A DNA stretch of 64,000 nt from an uncultured Dorea sp. (GTDB lineage: Bacteria > Bacillota > Clostridia > Lachnospirales > Lachnospiraceae), in contig CAJTOH010000017.1 of the NCBI GenBank assembly GCA_910577685.1, forward strand, positions 17,346-81,345, in the 5' to 3' direction. Both the position numbers and the translations under genes were made by a program. Under the pieces are notes generated by a model. The model made no database searches, was not told the origin of the DNA, and saw only the letters and a list, made by a program, of their open reading frames with translations. Positions 57,895-64,000 of the stretch are shown here, piece by piece; within the stretch, counting starts at the first letter, position 1; every line of letters begins with the position of its first letter.

Positions 57895-59403
57895 CTATTC
57901 CTCAGGACTCGAACGGTCGTCCTCCTTTTGAATCACACCGTCGTCTCCGATCACTACGCCGTTCGAAAGCTCTTCCAGATAGTCGTACAATTCCCTCTGT
58001 TCTTCCTTTTCCGATAGATACCTCGTCGTGTACTCCGTCTGCCGACAGGGTACAAACGACATCTTCGACAGGCCGCCGCCGTTGATCTTAAGCTCCAGCA
58101 GGCCGTTATATTTGGTCTCATGGTTAAACCAGAAGTCGCCCATACTATAAATAACCGGCTTGTCGTCAATATATTCTAGCCCCTGCAGAACATGCGGGTG
58201 GCCGCCAATAATAATATCTGCTCCGCTTCTAAGCAGCTCCTCTGCCTGCTCATGCTGATAATCTTCGAACTGATCGCTGTCCTCGGTTCCCCAGTGTACA
58301 TAGGCAATCAGATAATCGCACTCCATCGAAGCCTTTCTTATAACCTCTATAAACTCCTCTGATTCGTACATCAAAAGGACACCCGGCGCGTCTTTCTCTG
58401 CCTGCGGCGTATAGCGCGTCTTCTCTGCCCGCGAAGCGGCAACATAGCCGATCTTAATTCCATTTACCACAAAATAAACGGGCTGCTTCGCCTCGTCCAG
58501 ATTACGTCCGCCTCCCACGTAGGGGATCTCAGCCTCATCCAGAAGGTCTGCGGTGTCAAGAAAGGCGTCCGCTCCGTAGTCATAGACATGATTATTAGCC
58601 AGCGAAACGATATCCGTCCCCATCTCTTTAATTAGTTCCATCCGCTTAGGTTCTGCACGGAAGGTATAGTATTTCCCCTCCAGCGGCTCGCCTCTGTCGC
58701 TGATACAGTACTCGTGATTCAGCAGGAAAACATCCGCATTATTAGTCCGCTTGAGAATCTCCGGTGAAATACATTCGTCAAGCTTTCCTACTTCATCATA
58801 ATGATCCAGCACAAAATCATCTTCCTCTAAACATACGTCCCCCGCAAACAGGAGGCTTGCTTCTCCCTTTTCCTTACCCTTTCGCTGATAGATATGGCGC
58901 TGGGCGGCCGTCTTGTCGTCTTTAAGCCAGCCTTTATATGTATCGGATAACACATGCAGCGTCTTCCCGGTTATTTTATAAAAATCCTCTTCCTGAAGGC
59001 TTGATTTCTTCAGTTTTCCGGAAACCTTCTTCCATGCTTCATCTCCGCAGTTCTTGATAAACCATGATGCAAATCCGGCCTTTTCCGGCTTTGCGTTTGT
59101 CTCTTCCACGAACTTCGCATAATATTGGTCCAAAAGCTTTTCACTTCCGTCCTTCGGCTTTGCAGATTCCTTCTTGTCATGCCGGCATGATACAACAATC
59201 ACAGAGACGATCAGTATTACTATAGCCAGAAGTATACCCAGAACCACGGCGCGGCGGATCAGAAGCCTGCGCCGTCTCCTTCGCCGCCTCTCCCTCAGCG
59301 TCATATGACGATTGTTCTCCGGCCTTCTCTTCATATTATTCCGAGATACACTGCGCGGTATGTTCTCTTCTCTTCGTTTCCTTGGGCGCCGTCTATCATC
59401 CAT
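57895..59403 (-). CDS. CapA/PgsA-like metallophosphoesterase-fold membrane protein
   Basis: 502 residues. A very basic cytoplasmic N-terminus (residues 1-47, many Arg) leads to one membrane segment (VLGILLAIVILIVSVIVVS, ~54-72), so the rest faces outside. The CapA domain spans ~180-470 with LLFAGDVCLEEDDF, FLLNHEYCISDRG, IVSLANNHVYDYGADAFLDT, YVHWGTEDSDQFEDYQHEQA and IIGGHPHVLQGLEY, the motif set of CapA/PgsA proteins. PgsA supports poly-gamma-glutamate synthesis in Bacillus, but no pgsBC partner is present. The 131-residue gene upstream lies 34 bp away and may share its transcript. Confidence 0.87.
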   Translation of the reverse strand: MDDRRRPRKRREENIPRSVSRNNMKRRPENNRHMTLRERRRRRRRRLLIRRAVVLGILLAIVILIVSVIVVSCRHDKKESAKPKDGSEKLLDQYYAKFVEETNAKPEKAGFASWFIKNCGDEAWKKVSGKLKKSSLQEEDFYKITGKTLHVLSDTYKGWLKDDKTAAQRHIYQRKGKEKGEASLLFAGDVCLEEDDFVLDHYDEVGKLDECISPEILKRTNNADVFLLNHEYCISDRGEPLEGKYYTFRAEPKRMELIKEMGTDIVSLANNHVYDYGADAFLDTADLLDEAEIPYVGGGRNLDEAKQPVYFVVNGIKIGYVAASRAEKTRYTPQAEKDAPGVLLMYESEEFIEVIRKASMECDYLIAYVHWGTEDSDQFEDYQHEQAEELLRSGADIIIGGHPHVLQGLEYIDDKPVIYSMGDFWFNHETKYNGLLELKINGGGLSKMSFVPCRQTEYTTRYLSEKEEQRELYDYLEELSNGVVIGDDGVIQKEDDRSSPEE

Positions 59404-59437
59404 CTTTCGTCCCCCGCCTCTTCATCAGTACCGATCC

Positions 59438-59833
59438 CTATTGATTGTAATATTGAGCAACCAACTCTACCAAATCAACAGGGACTTTGATTGCCTCTGC
59501 CGTCTCCTCTACGGATTTTCCGTCCGCACAATAGTGCTGATACACGGCGCCTGCAGTCTCGCATGCCTGCACAATCAGAGTCTGAAGCAGCCCTCTCATC
59601 AATTCCGCGAACTGTTCAAGATCCGGATCCGTCCGCTCCTTCACCGTCTCTATCATATTAGCCCATTCATACCCTCTGCGCTTCTCTTCATCGCTACATA
59701 TATCTTTTTCCAGGATTTCTCTCAGCATCTTACGCTCTCCATCCGGCAGGCGTGCATACAGCCAAATCATCTCGACCGATTCAAGCGGCGTATCGATTGG
59801 CAGCGGCGGTAATTGTATATTATTTGATTTCAT
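59438..59833 (-). CDS. hypothetical helical protein, 131 residues
   Basis: Not recognised. A mostly helical cytoplasmic protein: proline-rich start (NNIQLPPLPIDTPLE), helices around SVEMIWLYARLPDGERKMLR and DLEQFAELMRGLLQTLIVQA, and a C-terminal segment DGKSVEETAEAIKVPVDLVE resembling the first two helices of a helix-turn-helix. AAGGAG precedes the ATG. It probably shares a transcript with the CapA-like gene downstream. Confidence 0.6.
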   Translation of the reverse strand: MKSNNIQLPPLPIDTPLESVEMIWLYARLPDGERKMLREILEKDICSDEEKRRGYEWANMIETVKERTDPDLEQFAELMRGLLQTLIVQACETAGAVYQHYCADGKSVEETAEAIKVPVDLVELVAQYYNQ

Positions 59834-59899
59834 GATGCCTTCTCCTTCCTTTTTCTCACTATATCATATTCCAAACTCTTACACAATGCATATTTTTGC

Positions 59900-59933
59900 A
59901 ATAGAAAAGATGTCCCTGGTGTCAGGGACATCT
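59900..59933 (-). terminator. terminator of the chemoreceptor gene
   Basis: On the minus strand AGATGTCCCTG pairs with CAGGGACATCT around a 4-nt loop and CTTTTCTATT follows. Confidence 0.75.
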
Positions 59934-59939
59934 CCTGTA

Positions 59940-61631
59940 TTAATTGGTCTCGCCCGGTCTTGCGCTCCTTAACTTGAAGTGTGATACCAGTGATTTTAAT
60001 AACTGCGACTGGCTGGAAAGCTCTTCGCTTGCCGCCGCACTCTGCTGGGCCGTAGCAGAATTGGTCTGAACTACGCTGGAAATCTGATCCATACCCATCG
60101 TTACCTGAGTAACCGCTTCTGCCTGACTAACCGCCGCCGTAGAAATCTTATCCACATATGTAACCGCGCTCTTCGTACTGTCGACGGTCTCAGATATCGC
60201 CCCTGCAGTACGGTCTACGATATCCGTACCGTTCTCAACAGCAAGAATCGTACCCTCAATCAGCGCCGTAGTGTTGCTTGCCGCTTCCGCACTCTTAGAT
60301 GCAAGGTTACGTACTTCATCCGCAACTACCGCAAATCCCTTACCTGCTTCACCTGCACGCGCCGCCTCAACCGCCGCATTCAGAGCCAGAATATTGGTCT
60401 GGAATGCAATATCCTCAATAGTCTTAATGATCTTACCGATATCGCCGGACTTCTGGCTTATCTCACCCATAGCGGCAATCATATCCTGCATCTGTTCGTT
60501 GGAAGTTGTAAGCTTTGTCTGAGCTTCCATTACCTTCTCGCTTGCTTCTCTTGCATTCTCAGCCGTATTATTAATCTCTCTGGAAATATCGTTAATCGTT
60601 GCAGCCAACTCTTCCACAGAACTTGCCTGCTCAGTAGCGCCCTGTGATAACGCCTGCGCTCCTGACGAAACCTGATCCGCTCCGCTCGCCACCTGGTCGG
60701 AAGCATCGTTAATCTGTCTCATCGTAGCGCTCAGGCTGCAGTTCATCCTGCGAATCGCCTCAAGCAGCGGCTTAAAGTCGCCTTTATAGATATCATCGCT
60801 TGCAAACAGATCAAAGTTACCGCTTGACATCTCGTCTAACAGACGAGACAGGTCAAATACAACACTCTCAAGCACCTGACAAGTTTCCTTTACACTGCCT
60901 ACCAACGAACCAAACTCATCCGCAGACTCATATTCCAAATTCTGAGACATATTCCCCTGTGCTAACCCCTGCATCGCTTCTTCTACCTGATGTACCGGAT
61001 ATACGATCGTCCTCGTCACTACCGCGCAGATAAACATCGCAAGAATAATTGCAATCACAGTTACCGCAATAAGAACAATCAAACTCATATTCGTAGATTT
61101 CACGCTGTCGTCTACGGTGTTCGCACGAATAGTGGCCGTCTCTGAATTCAGCGCATTAATCTCGTCAATTACCGTATCGAGAAGCGGCGTACATTCGGTC
61201 CGTACCTTCTCCGCCGCGCCCATCGGATCTCCTGACTGCAGCTGTGTAATAATCTCGTCTGCAATCCCCAGCCATTCTGTCAAGGAAGCTTCCAACTGCG
61301 CTACTTGGTCCTTATCAAGAATCCCCAGATCTTTTATCAACCGAAGATTCTCCTGAATACTTGCCTTGTTATCTTCAATTGCCTGCAGATTCGCGGAATC
61401 CACCGTCTCGGCGATAACCATATCACGCATATCCTTCGCCGCTATAAACGTAGCGATTCGGCATGCCTTAACCGCATCGTCCACCGCAACCGAACCTTCC
61501 ACAAAACCAGTCAGATTATCACTTGCCTTCCTCAACTGTGATATTGAATAAACGGAAAGTAAGGCAGTCAATATAAGCACTATTCCAAATCCTACCAATA
61601 ATTTCGCTCTAATTTTTAAATTCTTAAACAT
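59940..61631 (-). CDS. methyl-accepting chemotaxis protein
   Basis: 563 residues from the ATG at 61631 (GGAG 6 nt upstream). First membrane segment ~10-32, a four-helix-bundle-like periplasmic sensor (~35-180), second segment ~185-208, HAMP (~205-260), then a long helical signalling domain whose conserved tip reads IEDIAFQTNILALNAAVEAA followed by RAGEAGKGFAVVADEVRNLA. No che or fla genes are in the window. The gene overlaps the nucleotidyltransferase-family gene upstream by 8 bp and is the last gene of a three-gene run. Confidence 0.93.
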   Translation of the reverse strand: MFKNLKIRAKLLVGFGIVLILTALLSVYSISQLRKASDNLTGFVEGSVAVDDAVKACRIATFIAAKDMRDMVIAETVDSANLQAIEDNKASIQENLRLIKDLGILDKDQVAQLEASLTEWLGIADEIITQLQSGDPMGAAEKVRTECTPLLDTVIDEINALNSETATIRANTVDDSVKSTNMSLIVLIAVTVIAIILAMFICAVVTRTIVYPVHQVEEAMQGLAQGNMSQNLEYESADEFGSLVGSVKETCQVLESVVFDLSRLLDEMSSGNFDLFASDDIYKGDFKPLLEAIRRMNCSLSATMRQINDASDQVASGADQVSSGAQALSQGATEQASSVEELAATINDISREINNTAENAREASEKVMEAQTKLTTSNEQMQDMIAAMGEISQKSGDIGKIIKTIEDIAFQTNILALNAAVEAARAGEAGKGFAVVADEVRNLASKSAEAASNTTALIEGTILAVENGTDIVDRTAGAISETVDSTKSAVTYVDKISTAAVSQAEAVTQVTMGMDQISSVVQTNSATAQQSAAASEELSSQSQLLKSLVSHFKLRSARPGETN

Positions 61632-63045
61632 CACTATCTCCTTCTGTCTGTTCTATATTCGCAGTATCTTCCTCTGCACCTTTGTCTCTGGAAACTCCTT
61701 GCGCATCTACTGCCCGAGAGTCCTTCTCTCCCTCCGTATGCTGAGTCTCTCCCACTTCTTCTGCATCTCTACCTCGAAGTTCATACTCTTCTTTTGCATC
61801 TTCATTCAGGGAAATCCCTTCTTCGTTCTCTGCCTGCGGTACGACGTTCTCCAATGCAGCTTCAGGCAAATCTTCTACTTCTTCCTCTTTTTTTCTAATC
61901 ATTCCTTTCATCTTCTCTTGAATGTCTAACAATCTGACTCTAATACGAAAACCTGCCTTCTTACACTTATTCGTACAGATTCTTCTGAAAAAACGCCAAT
62001 TACGGATCATCCAGCAAAATACAAGGAGAAACGGATACTTTTCCAATATCGGAAAAAAACGGATCATGTATTCTCTTGACGGGAACATCCACGCCTGCTT
62101 CCTCAAGGCCCATTCCTTATCCCGGTTGCGCCAGTAGAAATCCAACCGGATCTTCTCACATGGCAGCAAAGTCTCGTCCAGATGTCTGTTCTCACGGCCG
62201 CGCGAAATAATGTACTCTTCTAATTCCAGCGCCACTCCGTATTGCTGCTCCGCGTCCTCGCCGAACCAGAGCGTTCCAAGAATATTAACCTGGTTCACAA
62301 ACTCCTCCCAGTCCGCCTTATCTAACAATTCATTCACAGTTTTCCACCGGAACTTCTCTCCCAGAAGCTTCCGATACTGCCACAGATCCAAAATGTCCCT
62401 TACCTTCAGCCTTCCCGTAATATAGAGCTCAACCATTCTCGCAACTCGATACAGGTACTCCTCCTCGTTCGATAACATATGTATGGCTTGATAATGTTCC
62501 ATACGCCGGAACCGCTTAATCGATCCGGCAAAAAATCGCTGGAGCATCCTATTCTCAATCGGCATAGCATCATAGAACACAATCCTGATTCCCGGTATCC
62601 GTACATATACGATACCGCTGCAAGGCGAATCCTCCCTGTGTTCATAGTCCATATCCTGCATAATCCTATTGATCCGAGGCATATCCTTTTTATCTACAAG
62701 GATCTCTATCTGCCTGATCTGCGCCATCTCTGGTTTCGGATACATCTCGCCAATACTTGAATCTAGTAAAAATAATGCTTCAATATTATATCTCTCCAAC
62801 TGCCACTTTATGACTTCATCTACCTTCTCATAAGTCTCATACAGCAGAAGCGACTTCTTATATTCCTGATAGAATTGGTCGTTACACTCTTCCGAGATAT
62901 TCTTCTCAATGCCTAATAGTCCGACGTAGACAATATTAACAATCTCCTGATAGTCAGAAACGTCAAGAACCGACTCCCATCTTACATGCTTCCGCATGGA
63001 TTGAATCGGCTTCTGATTAATAATTGCTGCCAGCAATATTAACAC
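61624..63045 (-). CDS. nucleotidyltransferase-family protein (NTP_transf_5-like) with acidic tail
   Basis: At least 473 residues. The family pattern for this group is seen in NQKPIQSMRKHVRWESVLDV, EMAQIRQIEILVDKKDMPRI and HLDETLLPC; the expected D-x-D is weak (IEILVDKKD), so catalysis is uncertain. The last ~95 residues are extremely rich in Glu and Asp and look disordered. The GTG at 63045 has no close ribosome site; an in-frame ATT at 63066 lies 9 nt after GGGAGG. Such proteins often occur in surface-polysaccharide loci. It lies between an FtsE-like ATPase and the chemoreceptor. Confidence 0.7.
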   Translation of the reverse strand: MLILLAAIINQKPIQSMRKHVRWESVLDVSDYQEIVNIVYVGLLGIEKNISEECNDQFYQEYKKSLLLYETYEKVDEVIKWQLERYNIEALFLLDSSIGEMYPKPEMAQIRQIEILVDKKDMPRINRIMQDMDYEHREDSPCSGIVYVRIPGIRIVFYDAMPIENRMLQRFFAGSIKRFRRMEHYQAIHMLSNEEEYLYRVARMVELYITGRLKVRDILDLWQYRKLLGEKFRWKTVNELLDKADWEEFVNQVNILGTLWFGEDAEQQYGVALELEEYIISRGRENRHLDETLLPCEKIRLDFYWRNRDKEWALRKQAWMFPSREYMIRFFPILEKYPFLLVFCWMIRNWRFFRRICTNKCKKAGFRIRVRLLDIQEKMKGMIRKKEEEVEDLPEAALENVVPQAENEEGISLNEDAKEEYELRGRDAEEVGETQHTEGEKDSRAVDAQGVSRDKGAEEDTANIEQTEGDSDV

Positions 63046-63130
63046 ATATCTGATCTCAAAATTAATCGTTCGTTTCCTCCCTTCCAGGCCCCACTAATTA
63101 ACATTCGACTAATTACACCCTTTACATAGA

Positions 63131-63904
63131 TTATCGGACATTATCAGGCAAATATAACATATTTTCACTTTTTTTTTCTTCTTCACCGAGAATTCTTCTC
63201 TCTGCAAAGATATCCATCGCTTTTTGATCATAAATTGACCGCTTCGCATCCACCGCGAGCCTTCCGGCTACAAGTGTGATGCACCGCTTCTTCATGATCG
63301 TAACCAGTTCCCTTGCGTGGCTGGCCACCAGAATCGTCATTCCCCGATAGTTCAGCTCATCGAATAACTGCATCAAATCCCACGCCGAGTCCGGATCCAG
63401 ATTCGCCGTCGGTTCGTCCGCGATCAATATCTCAGGCTGGACGGCAAGCGCTCTCGAAAGAAGTACTCTTGCCTGCTCTCCTCCTGAAAGCTCGTTCGGG
63501 TATGCATGATACTTTCCGGCAAGCCCGACCAGTCCCAAAACCTTGATGACCTTGGAGCGTATTCGCTCATCTGCATTTCCGGTCGCAAGAATTGCCAACC
63601 TTATATTATCATAAATCGAACGATCTTTCAATAGTCCAACTTCCGGCGACATAATTCCCAGCCTCCGTCTGTGCAGCGGAACCTTCTTCCTGTCCATGGT
63701 ATCGAGCCTTCTTCCCTCGACAATAATCTTCCCGGAAGTTACTTCCTCCTGCTTCATAATCAGATTGAGCAGCGTACTCTTGCCGGCTCCGCTCTTACCG
63801 ACAATAAAAACGAACTCCCCCTTATCAACGGTAAAGGAAATATCCTTCAGTGCGGCTTCATTCTTATATTCTTTCGTCACATGATCAAAAACAATCTGAG
63901 CCAT
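63131..63904 (-). CDS. FtsE-like ABC ATPase without adjacent FtsX
   Basis: 257 residues from the ATG at 63904 (GGTGGGAG 3 nt upstream). Strong FtsE character: IVFDHVTKEYKNEAALKDIS, Walker A VGKSGAGKSTLLNLIMKQEE, signature ELSGGEQARVLLSRALAVQP, Walker B ILIADEPTANLDPDSAWDL and switch His TILVASHAREL. The Q-loop is altered: after RRLGI the usual F-Q-D is replaced by MSPEVG, so the conserved Gln is missing. No ftsX is adjacent. FtsE normally drives wall hydrolases through FtsX at division. Confidence 0.85.
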   Translation of the reverse strand: MAQIVFDHVTKEYKNEAALKDISFTVDKGEFVFIVGKSGAGKSTLLNLIMKQEEVTSGKIIVEGRRLDTMDRKKVPLHRRRLGIMSPEVGLLKDRSIYDNIRLAILATGNADERIRSKVIKVLGLVGLAGKYHAYPNELSGGEQARVLLSRALAVQPEILIADEPTANLDPDSAWDLMQLFDELNYRGMTILVASHARELVTIMKKRCITLVAGRLAVDAKRSIYDQKAMDIFAERRILGEEEKKSENMLYLPDNVR

Positions 63905-63945
63905 ATACTCCCACCTTAATTTTTTTCCCACAACTACCGATATTT

Positions 63946-63976
63946 ATTATATACTATTATTTATAAAAACAGTCAA
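63946..63976 (-). promoter_or_regulatory. possible promoter of the FtsE-like gene run
   Basis: On the minus strand TTGACT (63976-63971) and TATAAT (63951-63946) are spaced by 19 bp, a little long, about 40 bp before the start codon. Confidence 0.4.
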
Positions 63977-64000
63977 CTAAATTTCCGAAATATGGAGACA

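Overview
The window looks like chromosome from a spore-forming, Gram-positive anaerobe of the Clostridia, most likely a Lachnospiraceae member. The support is spoVG and a SpmB-type spore maturation gene, a T-box leader on a type-3 prolyl-tRNA synthetase, a glgC-glgD pair, AGGAGG-type ribosome sites with frequent TTG/GTG starts, and many ABC exporter plus two-component modules. The species assignment is inference. I see no prophage, transposase, CRISPR array or rRNA.

Layout. 1-5.4 kb: end of a LysR regulator, a GH29 fucosidase, a sugar O-acetyltransferase, tRNA-Cys, a PucR-type regulator and a VanZ-like protein. 5.4-23.9 kb: a dense envelope and peptide-stress region. It holds an ABC exporter, GHKL kinase, CPBP protease and LytTR regulator operon; a divergent sdpR-sdpI immunity pair; an OmpR-type regulator, kinase, FtsX-like ABC operon; a lone AAA ATPase behind a 50-bp perfect palindrome; and a LanFEG-like ABC operon divergent from its own regulator and kinase. 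Operator-like repeats can be read in front of several of these units.

24-35 kb: a Wadjet/MukBEF-like condensin set (jetA, jetB, jetC) with no jetD nuclease. jetA is separated from jetBC by a PilZ gene and two damaged copies of an AAA-ATPase/PD-(D/E)XK gene. jetA lies directly behind a large secreted beta-domain protein. A low-complexity membrane protein follows at 34.9 kb.

35.9-48.3 kb: mostly housekeeping. spmB, T-box-proS, a Na/Ca exchanger, an RluA pseudouridine synthase, spoVG, glgD-glgC, murC, and a dnaD-dnaI-prs operon preceded by two DnaA boxes.

48.3-64 kb: a four-gene operon joining a VanRS-like two-component system to a YhaO/YhaN (Mre11-Rad50-like) pair, then asnS, a second VanZ-like gene, a WYL regulator, two tiny genes, a zinc alcohol dehydrogenase, a CapA-like protein, and an operon of an FtsE-like ATPase, a nucleotidyltransferase-family protein and a chemoreceptor.

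The two regions most worth attention are the split, JetD-less jetABC locus with its damaged ATPase copies, and the cluster of peptide-sensing and immunity modules with readable operators. All assignments come from reading sequence and translated motifs by eye; no database search was run.
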